From a virus, in IMG/VR virus record IMGVR_UViG_3300025168_000744, positions 1 through 22,392 of that record: a stretch of DNA of 22,392 nucleotides; one strand, given 5' to 3'. Every line of letters starts with the position of its first letter. The stretch's first letter is position 1. Below the pieces are notes generated by a model that was not told where the DNA came from, ran no database searches, and saw only the letters and a program-made list of their open reading frames with translations. The position numbers and the translations under genes are program-made. Positions 1 through 7,386 of this stretch are shown here, one piece after another.

Positions 1-68
1 TACTTTCCTTTTCCTTGAATGTCTGTTAATGCTTTCTCCATTTCTTTGTTATTCACTACAAACTTCAA
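1..68 (-). CDS. Possible sliding clamp, N-terminal fragment (runs off left edge)
   Basis: Only the first 22 codons are inside the window. They begin at a TTG (66-68) that overlaps the TGA stop (65-67) of the upstream RadA-like gene. A strong ribosome-binding site (GGGAGGGG, 5 nt spacer) precedes the TTG, so I prefer it to the ATG at 39-41. The visible residues (KFVVNNKEMEKALTDIQGKG) look like the first strand and helix of a processivity clamp. A clamp next to clamp-loader, ligase and recombinase genes would complete the set. The fragment is too short for a firm family call; any small beta-alpha domain could start this way. Confidence 0.4.
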   Translation of the reverse strand, partial: MKFVVNNKEMEKALTDIQGKGK

Positions 69-829
69 ATCTTCCCCTCCCTTAATTCAGGAACACCGTT
101 CCATTGAATATTAGGGGGAGTTCCTTCACGCACAGTCCATTTCTTTCCAACTAAATTACCATTGGTTCTTGAACCAACCAATTCAGCAAAGAAGTGTATT
201 TCATTCTTTACTTTCTTTTTTGAGCAATAAATCTCTTGTTCTAATTTTCCGCCCCAATCTTTCCAAATAGGTTGAACACCAATAGGTGTGTTTTCAACAT
301 ACTTTTCTGCTTCGTGAGTGATATAAATTGTATCACAATTTAAGTGATAAATTGCCTTCAATAAGAAATAGAAAGTTTTATTTCTTGGGCCATAATCTCT
401 TGGCATCATGCGGGTAACACTTCTTGGGTCAGGATTAACCTTAAGAATACAACTGTTAAGCCAACTATCAACTCCATCCATAATGAATAGAATATCTTCA
501 CCTGCCTCCATTTGTTCTCTAGCGAAACTAATGAAGTCATGGGAGTTTTGTTCACTTTTAATAATATCTATTACATTGTCTTTCTTTGTAACAATAGGAC
601 AATACACATTAATTCGGTCGGTTGCATCATGATGTTCAAACCATGTTGATTCAACGCCTCTATCCCAATCAAGAACATAAATGTTCTTATCGGGGAAGTC
701 TAATGCAATTCCAGTCTTTCCAGTCTTGGGTTCTCCCCAAATACCTAATACCATTCGTGCTTTTCGTTCTGCTCTCTTTTGAGCCATCAATTCTTTAAAA
801 TTCAGTTTTTCTTTTTTAATCCCTAGCAA
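65..829 (-). CDS. RadA/Sak4-like RecA-fold ATPase
   Basis: The protein is about 254 aa and carries a Walker A motif GEPKTGKT near residues 32-39. A Walker B strand (DILFIMDG, Asp near 118) follows, with a second acidic strand YVLDWDRG between them. This is the layout of the short single-domain RecA/RadA relatives of viruses (Sak4, 'phage nucleotide-binding protein'). These act in single-strand annealing and recombination, usually with an SSB partner, and a candidate ssDNA-binding protein lies just upstream. The longest frame opens at GTG 836-838, but that GTG is part of the ribosome-binding site AGGTG. The TTG at 827-829 has the 6-nt spacing seen at other genes here, so I choose it. A DNA-packaging or repair ATPase is the alternative; the P-loop itself is certain. 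Confidence 0.78.
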   Translation of the reverse strand: MLGIKKEKLNFKELMAQKRAERKARMVLGIWGEPKTGKTGIALDFPDKNIYVLDWDRGVESTWFEHHDATDRINVYCPIVTKKDNVIDIIKSEQNSHDFISFAREQMEAGEDILFIMDGVDSWLNSCILKVNPDPRSVTRMMPRDYGPRNKTFYFLLKAIYHLNCDTIYITHEAEKYVENTPIGVQPIWKDWGGKLEQEIYCSKKKVKNEIHFFAELVGSRTNGNLVGKKWTVREGTPPNIQWNGVPELREGKI

Positions 830-1082
830 GCCAATCACCTATATCATTTTCATTTATATCTACATCTTTTCCATTTGCTAAACACCAAGCCTTAATTATG
901 CTCAGTAATTCTTTTTTGCTAGAACATATAAATCTAGTTTCTTTTGTTCCAATATGAAACTTCATAAAATATGTTCCCTTTGTTTTATCGTTTTCATTCC
1001 AAGTGAGAAAGTCCACCTTTTCTAAATCGGCAATATAACTTTCTCCTTTAAGAATGAATTTATTTTCTATTATATCATTCAT
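816..1082 (-). CDS. Hypothetical protein, 88 aa
   Basis: A small mixed alpha/beta protein that I do not recognise. The ATG follows TAGGAGG at a good distance, which supports the start. Its 3' end overlaps the RadA-like gene by 14 nt, so the two are probably translationally coupled. The N-terminal half alternates short hydrophobic strands (NKFILKG, TYFMKFHIG, TRFICSS). The C-terminal half looks helical and ends acidic, then WLARD. No cysteine pairs, P-loop or membrane segment are visible. Position between the ssDNA-binding candidate and the recombinase suggests an accessory role in DNA metabolism, by context only. Confidence 0.75.
   Translation of the reverse strand: MNDIIENKFILKGESYIADLEKVDFLTWNENDKTKGTYFMKFHIGTKETRFICSSKKELLSIIKAWCLANGKDVDINENDIGDWLARD
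836..840 (-). promoter_or_regulatory. Ribosome-binding site that decides a TTG start
   Basis: AGGTG on the minus strand, 6 nt before the TTG at 827-829. The same AGGTG plus 6-7 nt arrangement precedes the starts at 3617, 5318, 7248, 12895, 17068 and 18957. This is the reason for not using the upstream in-frame GTG, which is part of the motif itself. Confidence 0.6.
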
Positions 1083-1101
1083 TTATTTTTCCTCCTAAGA
1101 G

Positions 1102-1120
1102 AACGGGCTTCGCACCCGTT
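1102..1120 (-). other. Hairpin in the intergenic gap 1083-1172
   Basis: A perfect 6-bp inverted repeat (AACGGG / CCCGTT) surrounds a 7-nt loop, in one of the longest gaps of the left half (90 nt). It lies after the stop of the OB-fold candidate and about 20 nt before the start of the 88-aa gene. There is no U-run after it, so a simple intrinsic terminator is not supported. It could be an RNA-processing or translation-control element for the downstream pair. A 20-codon frame (1079-1141) passes through the same bases and ends on the next start codon, but it has no ribosome-binding site. Confidence 0.45.
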
Positions 1121-1172
1121 TTGACCTACATTCATTGGCATTAGATTACACACGCACTTTATCAATTAAACC

Positions 1173-2396
1173 TCAAAACCAATCAAATGATTCTTCTTGT
1201 GGAGCATCTACTTCAATAGGCGCACCACGCTTTTCAGTTACAAGAACAGAAGAAACATTGATTGTTACAGGGTCAGCGACTCCATCAATCAATCGTTGAG
1301 ATGTTCGACCAACAACAATTACAGAAGAACCAATTCCAAAATCAATGTTCAAATGTTCGGGAATCCAACAAGTAGTCATGTTTGATTCATTATCATAATC
1401 GAACTCTGCATTCAAGTCAGTAATATTTAAAATACGATTGCCATTTGAAGTCGGCATCATATTCATATTACAAACTGTTCCACCAGTAATAACGAAACGG
1501 TCTTTTGCAGGTAGAGTTTGGCGAGTAATGTGCGCTCGGTCAATTTCTACCAATTCAACCATATGACTTTCAAAGTTTTCATTTAGAACACTAAGCCAAT
1601 CTACTTCTCCCATATCTCGATAATCAGAGTTTTCAGGGTCTAAGTCATCATTACGAATAAGACTGTCTTTTGTTGTCATTGTCATACCATATAGATTATT
1701 TCCATCTTCCGAAGGAATCGCTACAAAGTGAACAAAGTCATAACAATCGGGAGTAAATGCTACTCCACCGTCATTCTTGTAAGAGAAGGTATATGATTTC
1801 ATTTCAGCACCATCAACACTTCCATAGAATACTCCGGTTCTTCGCATTTGTTCCAAAGGCAAAGGCTTACCATAGTTTCGATTTTCTCCACCATTCATGT
1901 ATGCTTTTGTATTATCCAAAGGAATAACCATTACACCATCTTGCATTTCTTCTGCACCGGATGGCAAATCCGAAACCATTCGCTCTTGATATTCACCATT
2001 ATAATAACGACTAATCATCCATTTACCCAAAGCATTCTTAGTAGCGACTGCTACATGCCCTTCATTCAAAGCATTATCCGAATCACGGTTGTATTCTTCT
2101 TTTGCCTTATTACGATTCCAAGACATCATATCTCTCGGTGCTTCTAAAGCAACGAAGAAACCAAAACATTTCTTAACAAGAGAATTACTTCCTGTATTCT
2201 GTGTTGTTTCACCTTGTTTTGCTCTACGAACAACTTGTGCGGCAAATGAACGCCATAGGCCAATTCCTAAATCATCATTTACCTCTACATTGTTTTCGGC
2301 GCAAATAGCCGTATATTTTTCTGTTGCTTCCTCCACCGTCATATTCAGGTGTTGTGCGCTCTTTTCCAATTCTGTTTGCATTTTTTCGCTTAACAT
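1173..2396 (-). CDS. Candidate OB-fold ssDNA-binding (RPA/SSB-like) protein, 407 aa
   Basis: No family match is certain. Residues about 300-390 read like an OB-fold: a run of beta strands (RFVITGGTVCNM, RILNITDLNAEFDYD, GSSVIVVGRTSQ, PVTINVSSVLV). The protein ends in an acidic tail with an aromatic tip (EESFDWF), as many SSBs do to recruit partners. The first 60 residues are helical and the middle is rich in aromatic beta segments. The gene sits between the clamp loader and the RadA-like ATPase, where a replication ssDNA-binding protein would be expected. The ATG follows AAGGAAGTG. The call rests on fold-like features and context; a structural or regulatory protein remains possible. Confidence 0.5.
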   Translation of the reverse strand: MLSEKMQTELEKSAQHLNMTVEEATEKYTAICAENNVEVNDDLGIGLWRSFAAQVVRRAKQGETTQNTGSNSLVKKCFGFFVALEAPRDMMSWNRNKAKEEYNRDSDNALNEGHVAVATKNALGKWMISRYYNGEYQERMVSDLPSGAEEMQDGVMVIPLDNTKAYMNGGENRNYGKPLPLEQMRRTGVFYGSVDGAEMKSYTFSYKNDGGVAFTPDCYDFVHFVAIPSEDGNNLYGMTMTTKDSLIRNDDLDPENSDYRDMGEVDWLSVLNENFESHMVELVEIDRAHITRQTLPAKDRFVITGGTVCNMNMMPTSNGNRILNITDLNAEFDYDNESNMTTCWIPEHLNIDFGIGSSVIVVGRTSQRLIDGVADPVTINVSSVLVTEKRGAPIEVDAPQEESFDWF

Positions 2397-2412
2397 ATTT
2401 TCACTTCCTTTT

Positions 2413-3327
2413 TCATATTAGTTGTCCAACCATCCATGATAGTAATACTTTCGGAGTCATGGTAGTTGAACGATATTCGCTTTCTCCGACTGTTCTTAAC
2501 AGTTTATACTTGGTAGTATTATCCAAGCCATCCGAAGCAATAATAGCATTATGCAAACCTAAACAGATTTGTTTAACGCTTCTACCTTCATAAACAATTT
2601 TATGAAGGTCTGTTAGTGCTTTGTTTGGATTTTTATTTAGTATTTCAATTAGTATTTCATTGTATTCTTTGTGAGATGATTCTATTTGTTTCGATAATGA
2701 GAAGCCGGAGGACTTAGCCGCCTGTATCTCGGTAATTGCCCTACGCAAGTCTCCATCTACCTCATATATGAAGGTTGCTAATTCATCATCTGCAAATACA
2801 TTTACTTGCTCTTTTTGAAGCATTGACTTGATTACTTCAAGAATGACTTCATTCGCAAGTGGCTTAAAATGATAATTAGCACACCGACTTTGTAATGGGT
2901 GAATAATCTTACTTCTGTCATTACAAGTAATAATGAAGCGAACATTGTTTGCATATCTCTCCATAAGACGCTTTAGCGCACTTTGAGCATCAACTGTCAT
3001 TCCTCCTAATTCATCCAATAGAATAATTCGGAAAGGAACATCTCCAATTGTTCCGCTTTGTGCAATATTCTTAATTGTGGTTCTTACAACTTCAAGTCGC
3101 CTATCATCGGAAGCATTTACTTCTACAAAGTTATCATTAAAACAATCACCAAGAATATCTCTTGCTAAGGCAATACCAGCCGCAGTTTTACCTGTTCCGG
3201 CATTACCAAAGAATAATACATTTGGCATGTTTCCTTCTTCAATCCAAGTAGCGGCATCCATTACAAAATGTTCTTGCCCTACAATATCTCCTATCTTCTT
3301 TGGTCTATATTTTTCTGTCCATAACAT
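2413..3327 (-). CDS. rfcS: Replication factor C small subunit (clamp loader ATPase)
   Basis: A clear archaeal/eukaryotic clamp-loader small subunit of 304 aa. It opens with WTEKYRPK, the RFC signature. Walker A GNAGTGKT is at residues 41-48, Walker B LLDELGG at about 104-109, sensor-1 ITCND follows, and the SRC motif (LQSRC) is at 147-149. The usual DEAD box reads DELG, but the catalytic Asp-Glu pair is kept. A helical C-terminal collar domain fills the last 100 residues. It should open and load the sliding clamp with the large subunit encoded two genes upstream. A longer frame starts at 3351, but the ATG at 3325-3327 has the ribosome-binding site GGCGGAATAAAT and puts the protein start where the family expects it. 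Confidence 0.96.
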   Translation of the reverse strand: MLWTEKYRPKKIGDIVGQEHFVMDAATWIEEGNMPNVLFFGNAGTGKTAAGIALARDILGDCFNDNFVEVNASDDRRLEVVRTTIKNIAQSGTIGDVPFRIILLDELGGMTVDAQSALKRLMERYANNVRFIITCNDRSKIIHPLQSRCANYHFKPLANEVILEVIKSMLQKEQVNVFADDELATFIYEVDGDLRRAITEIQAAKSSGFSLSKQIESSHKEYNEILIEILNKNPNKALTDLHKIVYEGRSVKQICLGLHNAIIASDGLDNTTKYKLLRTVGESEYRSTTMTPKVLLSWMVGQLI

Positions 3328-3339
3328 ATTTATTCCGCC
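3328..3339 (-). promoter_or_regulatory. Ribosome-binding site/initiation motif for rfcS
   Basis: GGCGGAATAAAT directly before the ATG at 3325-3327. It is one base from GGAGGAATAAATATG, which precedes the starts at 8947, 9222 and 21282, with close variants at 4863 and 14551. It therefore fixes the rfcS start at the internal ATG, and it overlaps the stop codon of the upstream gene. Confidence 0.65.
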
Positions 3340-3617
3340 TTTAATTCCCAAATTGCTTGTTTATTATCTCCACAAAATCCAGTTTTCTTGGCAACACTTC
3401 TCATAAGATTAGATAATTGATTCATAGTTGGAGTATCATTTCTCCGACTTTCACGCTTATTTTTCTTATAGCCTACAATCTTACCATCTTTAATAATTCG
3501 TTGTGTTCCCCTTGTTGTTGGGTCTTCTTTCAATCTTTCCATAATCTGCCCTGTTGTTTTTGGGCCGTCTTCTAAAATTCTTTTTATTCTCTTTTTATTA
3601 TTTTTATTTAAACTCAT
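3330..3617 (-). CDS. Small basic HTH-like protein (paralogue family, copy 1)
   Basis: A 95-aa Lys/Arg-rich protein. The N-terminal segment KKRIKRILEDGPKTTGQIMERL has the spacing of a helix-turn-helix. A second helix block, TPTMNQLSNLMRS, follows, and the end is AIWEL. The same layout (Ile-rich helix, EP/GPK turn, 'PT..eL..' helix, aromatic-ending strand) occurs in the proteins at 8633-8947 and 8950-9222, so I regard the three as one diverged family. The gene lies between the two clamp-loader subunits and overlaps the upstream one by 4 nt. The ATG follows AGGTGATTATCT. DNA binding is inferred from charge and HTH spacing; the target is unknown. Confidence 0.6.
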   Translation of the reverse strand: MSLNKNNKKRIKRILEDGPKTTGQIMERLKEDPTTRGTQRIIKDGKIVGYKKNKRESRRNDTPTMNQLSNLMRSVAKKTGFCGDNKQAIWELKAE

Positions 3618-4465
3618 AGATAATCACCTAATGTTTTTTGCTGAACCCTTACAGGGTCAGTCTTTCGTCTTCGTCTTTTTTCTCCAAGCCCAAGTATTCG
3701 ACAATCTCCATTGTTAAGTTTAGTTTTAGCAAACTCTACAAACTCTTCGTCTTTCTTAAACTGTTTGAATAATCTTTCTTCACCACTTTTAATTCCCAAT
3801 CGTTTAATTAGTTTAGGCTTCTGCGAATACTTTCCTCTCTTTGGCATTGATACCTGCCCAAATGTTTTACCACTGTGGGTATATGCCAACATCTCATAAA
3901 AATAAGACAAAGGCCATCTACGCTTTACTACGCTATCAATGAATACTATTTTGTTTGGGTGCATATTCTCTACCAACCAAGAGAGTATTTGAGTATCGGA
4001 TGGTTTATTATACCACAATACTTTTGCCATTAAATCTCTATCTGTTTCTTTTAGATACATAGATACTAAACTGTATGTGTCTTGTTCCATAGATAGAGGT
4101 TCACATGAATGAGGTGCTATTTCTTGTATAGCAGTTCGTAGATATTTATTTGAACCTGCTCTTTTTATTTGGCACATACTCTTAATATCTTTAGGAACTG
4201 ATTTCTCATTAATTGAAGTAATAATTACCTGCCCTCGATATTTTCTAAGAACATTAAGTATTTCATCTTTCTTTGGTTTGATGTGTATGTCTTCAATAAT
4301 TATTCCATCTTCTCTTGACATTGAACCTAATTCTCTAATTCCCATTTCATTAGCATAATACAATGCGGCATCCGGCAACCATTCTTTCGCCTTAGTTGTT
4401 TTTCCTGTTCCTGCTTTACCAGTTAAGAGTATTGGTCTTTTTGTTTCCATTGTTATAAATCCCAT
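3614..4465 (-). CDS. rfcL: Clamp loader large-subunit-like AAA+ ATPase with PIP box
   Basis: The 283-aa protein has Walker A GKAGTGKT near residues 16-23 and a Walker B-like strand GIIIEDIHI. A helical body follows, then a strongly basic stretch (KRRRRK). The last eight residues, QKTLGDYL, fit the PCNA-interacting (PIP) box Q-x-x-L-x-x-Y-L. A C-terminal PIP box after a basic tail is typical of archaeal RFC large subunits, which are usually 400-600 aa, so this is a reduced version. Partners should be the small subunit encoded two genes downstream and a PCNA-type clamp. The ATG follows AAAGGGG and overlaps nothing. A Holliday-junction-type AAA+ protein is the alternative, but the PIP box and neighbours favour RFC-L. 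Confidence 0.75.
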   Translation of the reverse strand: MGFITMETKRPILLTGKAGTGKTTKAKEWLPDAALYYANEMGIRELGSMSREDGIIIEDIHIKPKKDEILNVLRKYRGQVIITSINEKSVPKDIKSMCQIKRAGSNKYLRTAIQEIAPHSCEPLSMEQDTYSLVSMYLKETDRDLMAKVLWYNKPSDTQILSWLVENMHPNKIVFIDSVVKRRWPLSYFYEMLAYTHSGKTFGQVSMPKRGKYSQKPKLIKRLGIKSGEERLFKQFKKDEEFVEFAKTKLNNGDCRILGLGEKRRRRKTDPVRVQQKTLGDYL

Positions 4466-4467
4466 TA

Positions 4468-4863
4468 TTAAACCCCTTTTAATTCAAAGAGTGCTTCTAA
4501 GCCCTCTAATTGTAAATGCCTATCGTTGGCTACAATATCTACTGCTTGCCTAAAGACTACCCACTCATCTTTTGCATCCGGCAGATTCTCAGGAATCAAC
4601 TCACATATTTTGAACAAGTTTTTGATGCCTCCAATTCGTAGTATAGGCTTTGGTCGGCTTTTATGTTCACTTTCTTTGTATGTAGTGGCTATTTGGTGCT
4701 GTAGCAAACTTCGTTGAATTGCTAATAGAAAGCCAGCATTTGCTCTTAGATTTACTCTAAGCCTAACTCTATAACCAATTTGTGATTTATCATTTCTATC
4801 TAAGTAAATGTCTGTCTTAGACATACCGAGAATAATACCAATTAACATATCTTTACTAAACAT
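4468..4863 (-). CDS. LAGLIDADG-fold-like protein lacking the catalytic acid
   Basis: A 131-aa protein whose order of elements resembles a single LAGLIDADG homing-endonuclease domain. A first helix (LIGIILGMSKTD) sits where the LAGLIDADG helix would be. Strands YRVRLRVNLR follow, then helix FLLAIQRSLLQH, strand PILRIGGIKNLFKICELI, and a C-terminal helix with RQAVDIVAND. The signature Asp/Glu at the end of the first helix is absent, so cleavage activity is unlikely. It could be a relic or a domesticated DNA-binding protein, and it is embedded in the replication operon 2 nt from its neighbours. The ATG follows AGGAGGAATAAGT. The fold assignment is by eye and moderate at best. Confidence 0.5.
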   Translation of the reverse strand: MFSKDMLIGIILGMSKTDIYLDRNDKSQIGYRVRLRVNLRANAGFLLAIQRSLLQHQIATTYKESEHKSRPKPILRIGGIKNLFKICELIPENLPDAKDEWVVFRQAVDIVANDRHLQLEGLEALFELKGV

Positions 4864-4865
4864 AC

Positions 4866-5318
4866 TTATTCCTCCTTCTTTGAGTATTCATTATGATGAG
4901 GCCAATATCCTTCTACTTGAAGTGAATTGGGTTCTAGCCAATAAATATCTGCCGGTTGAATTGCTTTCACACCTCTCCTAAGAGCATTACTTTGTGCATT
5001 AATAATAGCAACACGAATATATGTGTCAGCCCATTCCGATAATAGTCGAATTGCTGCATTACTAATTGGCATTTCTACTTCTTCCCTCGCTACTTTTCTC
5101 ACGCTAATTTTAGTTTTAAGCCTAAACTTCTCAACAGGTTCAGGTTCGGGAGTAATAAATACTCCATCTTCAAAATAAGGAACAAGTTTTGCTTTCATCT
5201 TCTTTGGTCTTCCTTGAGTAGTAGTTACATCTTTTAGATGTGCATATCCCTCTTCGTCTATTTCAAGACAAGTATATGTTTTAAAATCTATTACAGTCAA
5301 TCCTCCAACTTCAATCAT
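4866..5318 (-). CDS. Protein with a candidate histone-fold C-terminal domain
   Basis: A 150-aa protein. Residues about 83-128 can be laid over helices 2 and 3 of archaeal histones without gaps. PISNAAIRLLSEWADTYI corresponds to the long central helix, and RRGVKAIQPADI to the loop 2/helix 3 signature (archaeal HAGRKTIKAEDI). Helix 1 is not obvious; the preceding KISVRKVAREEVEM may fill that role. The first 75 residues form a separate beta-rich part with a Pro/Glu linker (TPEPEPVEK). A histone fold would imply DNA wrapping or pairing in a transcription or replication complex. The longest frame begins with a GTG inside AGGTG; the ATG at 5316-5318 has correct spacing. The C-terminus reads SKKEE, with the next ribosome-binding site inside it. 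Confidence 0.5.
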   Translation of the reverse strand: MIEVGGLTVIDFKTYTCLEIDEEGYAHLKDVTTTQGRPKKMKAKLVPYFEDGVFITPEPEPVEKFRLKTKISVRKVAREEVEMPISNAAIRLLSEWADTYIRVAIINAQSNALRRGVKAIQPADIYWLEPNSLQVEGYWPHHNEYSKKEE

Positions 5319-5718
5319 TTCTTTCACCTCTACTTTGTTTTAACATAGCAAGCACCACTTCTTGACTTGCGCCATTTTCTAAACTTCTTATTGCCAAATC
5401 CATTACAAGTTGCAATGCTTCGGGTTCGTTTTCTTCTTCCCAAACTTGTAACCTATACAAAGTCTTATCTAATTTCAAATTACGAGCAAATGTTTTTGCT
5501 GTTCCATCCCCAACAGGGGCATAATCCAATAGCAAATCAATATCATCTAATGCTCGTTTCATACAGATTATCTTATAGGCTAAAAGTTTTCTCGCCTTTT
5601 TCTTTGAGATACTATTAACTTGAAGGATATTACCCCGCTTGTCTATTACATGAGTATCATTACAACAACCTTGTGCAAGTCTCGGTGTGGCTTTCATTCT
5701 TTCTTCATCACTTATCAT
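5311..5718 (-). CDS. Hypothetical protein, 135 aa
   Basis: I do not recognise this protein. The first 35 residues carry a Cys-Cys pair (GCCNDTHV). The rest is predicted helical: KKKARKLLAYKIICMKRALDD, then two more amphipathic helices, ending in a charged tail. There is no catalytic motif or membrane segment. It overlaps the histone-fold candidate by 8 nt and starts one base after the end of the ligase frame, so all three are likely co-translated. The ATG follows GGAG at about 9 nt, a weaker site than at neighbours. A DNA-metabolism accessory role is only contextual. Confidence 0.7.
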   Translation of the reverse strand: MISDEERMKATPRLAQGCCNDTHVIDKRGNILQVNSISKKKARKLLAYKIICMKRALDDIDLLLDYAPVGDGTAKTFARNLKLDKTLYRLQVWEEENEPEALQLVMDLAIRSLENGASQEVVLAMLKQSRGERND

Positions 5719-7248
5719 TCAAATCATCTCCATTACATTGTCAATTGTATTTATGTCTGCTACGAACTTATCATCTCTAATTCGTTTCATTCTAGGGAAT
5801 CGCAAACCAATGTTCCCTTTTGCATCTCTGCTAATTAAATCAGCCTTAACTTCCAAAACAATTCGAGGAAGGAATACATATCTTCCATCTTTGTATGATT
5901 CTACAATCTTACGCAATTGATTAGTTAAGTTAATCAAATCAGTATCAGTAAATCCTGTTCCAATAGAACCAATATTAGTGAATCCTGTTTCGGACTTAAC
6001 ACCAATCTCAAAAGTTCCAAATACATTTGCTCTACGACCTTCTCCATAAGAAGCCGCAAGAATAACAACATCTAATTCAATTTGAGGTGGTTTGTATTTA
6101 GCCCAACCTGTGCTTCTTTTACCTGCTTCATATGGTAATGTAGTATCTTTAACTATAATACCTTCAAAACCATCATTGATTGCATTGTTATAGAATGCCA
6201 TAATGTCTCCACCTGTTTCCATTCTATGTGCTTGGTCTGGATTAGACTTAAATTTCTCTAATCTTTGAGCATAAGAAAGATTCATAATAGTTTCACTCTC
6301 CCATTTTAAACAATCAAAAATAACCCATCGAACCGGCACTCTTTCCATAGCCTCGGCATGGTCTTTAGAATGGACTCTCGTTCCCATTTTCTTGTGTTCA
6401 TCGGGGCTTCCGTCTTCCTTTATCGGGTAGATTTCACCGTCGAATATGGCTTGTATAACTGCATATTCACTTACTTGTTGTGCAACATCAGCAAATTGAG
6501 GCGTTACAATTTTACCTTTACGATTAAAAATAATCACACTTTCTTTATCCTTATGGATTTGATAACGATTACCGTCATACTTATAATCAACAATAGGATT
6601 TGACGGCCACTTCTTCATAGGTATTTCTTTAGCAAGCATTGGTGAAATAAACTTTCCATGCGTTAAATTACATGGAGGTTCTTCATTACGCTCATAATAT
6701 GAAACTACATCTTTGATTGAATTGAAATTACAATGTTTCTTGACAAGTGTAATTTTCTTATTGTAATGCTTGGCTATAATCTTTTTAACTACACCATCAC
6801 GCAAACCATTACGAGTTGTTTTCAACCAATGGCGAATAAACCACTTTGCTTCCAAAGCCGACAAGTCTTCTAAGAAAGAATCAATTGCCCGATAAGCATT
6901 AGAATCTACTCCGCCACAGTCCAAAGAAAGTATTCTATGAAATGTAGCAAGGTTATGTTCTACTTTTGTTTTTGCTGATGGGTCGAGATAATAAATAGCA
7001 TCTCCCAAATCATCATGCACATTGTATTCTTGTTCAATTTCATCATCAAAACACCTATACATTTTAGTGAGCCATTTCTTAGCCTTTGCTAAACCTATAT
7101 TGTTTGATGGGTATTCTTGAGATAGAATCGCAAAAAAGATTGGTTTATCCTCAAAGTTCTCCAGTTCCCTCGAAATCAAAGTTATTTGTTGAGTCGGGGT
7201 CAAGTGTTCCGTTGCTTCTAATAGTCTCGTCATTTTCGTCATTGTCAT
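5719..7248 (-). CDS. lig: ATP-dependent DNA ligase (archaeal/eukaryotic type)
   Basis: A 509-aa ligase. The adenylated lysine lies in KYDG (Lys223), followed by GNR as expected for motif I. IFDGEIYP is motif III, GFEGIIVKD is motif IV, and TGWAKYKP with the following strands is motif V. The C-terminal third (LDVVILAASYGEGRR onward) is the OB-fold domain. The N-terminal 200 residues are the helical DNA-binding domain, with HWLKTTRNGLRDG matching the usual 'lRiGv' region. Archaeal ligases are usually 550-600 aa, so it is slightly short but complete. It should seal nicks in the virus's own lagging strand, with the clamp loader encoded downstream. The ATG has a textbook ribosome-binding site AGGTGATTATAG. 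The 45 nt before it (7249-7293) hold only A/T-rich DNA. Confidence 0.96.
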   Translation of the reverse strand: MTMTKMTRLLEATEHLTPTQQITLISRELENFEDKPIFFAILSQEYPSNNIGLAKAKKWLTKMYRCFDDEIEQEYNVHDDLGDAIYYLDPSAKTKVEHNLATFHRILSLDCGGVDSNAYRAIDSFLEDLSALEAKWFIRHWLKTTRNGLRDGVVKKIIAKHYNKKITLVKKHCNFNSIKDVVSYYERNEEPPCNLTHGKFISPMLAKEIPMKKWPSNPIVDYKYDGNRYQIHKDKESVIIFNRKGKIVTPQFADVAQQVSEYAVIQAIFDGEIYPIKEDGSPDEHKKMGTRVHSKDHAEAMERVPVRWVIFDCLKWESETIMNLSYAQRLEKFKSNPDQAHRMETGGDIMAFYNNAINDGFEGIIVKDTTLPYEAGKRSTGWAKYKPPQIELDVVILAASYGEGRRANVFGTFEIGVKSETGFTNIGSIGTGFTDTDLINLTNQLRKIVESYKDGRYVFLPRIVLEVKADLISRDAKGNIGLRFPRMKRIRDDKFVADINTIDNVMEMI

Positions 7249-7293
7249 CTATAATCACCTCATTATTTTTATTTATTGTTATTACCAGTTGTT

Positions 7294-7386
7294 TTAGCAG
7301 CCTACTGATACGCTGATTCTTTTTGGCTGTCTTTTGGCATATGCCCACATTAATCGTGAAATATAATTCCAATCATTCCTCTTCAT
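7294..7386 (-). CDS. Small basic protein, 30 aa
   Basis: A 30-codon frame starting at ATG 7384-7386, inside the last codons of the upstream gene, with AGGTGG exactly 5 nt before it. The peptide is basic and Trp-rich (KRNDWNYI, MWAYAKRQPKRI) and ends SVGC. It is supported over the overlapping 73-codon alternative at 7151-7372, which needs a TTG start and runs into the ligase. No function can be assigned; it may bind nucleic acid or be a leader peptide for the ligase. Confidence 0.55.
   Translation of the reverse strand: MKRNDWNYISRLMWAYAKRQPKRISVSVGC

Noticed and set aside
1097-1175. Possible tRNA on the minus strand (T-arm-like stem with loop TGCGAAG)
   Set aside because: No acceptor stem, D-arm or anticodon arm can be paired around it, and the loop differs from the TTC consensus.
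1848-2147. Plus-strand open frames such as this one (99 codons) opposite long genes
   Set aside because: They lie antisense to well-supported genes, lack ribosome-binding sites, and read as Ser/Phe/Ile-rich shadow translations.
7151-7372. 73-codon frame overlapping the ligase start
   Set aside because: It needs a TTG start and has 98 nt of overlap with the ligase. The 30-codon frame in the same gap has an ATG with a strong ribosome-binding site.
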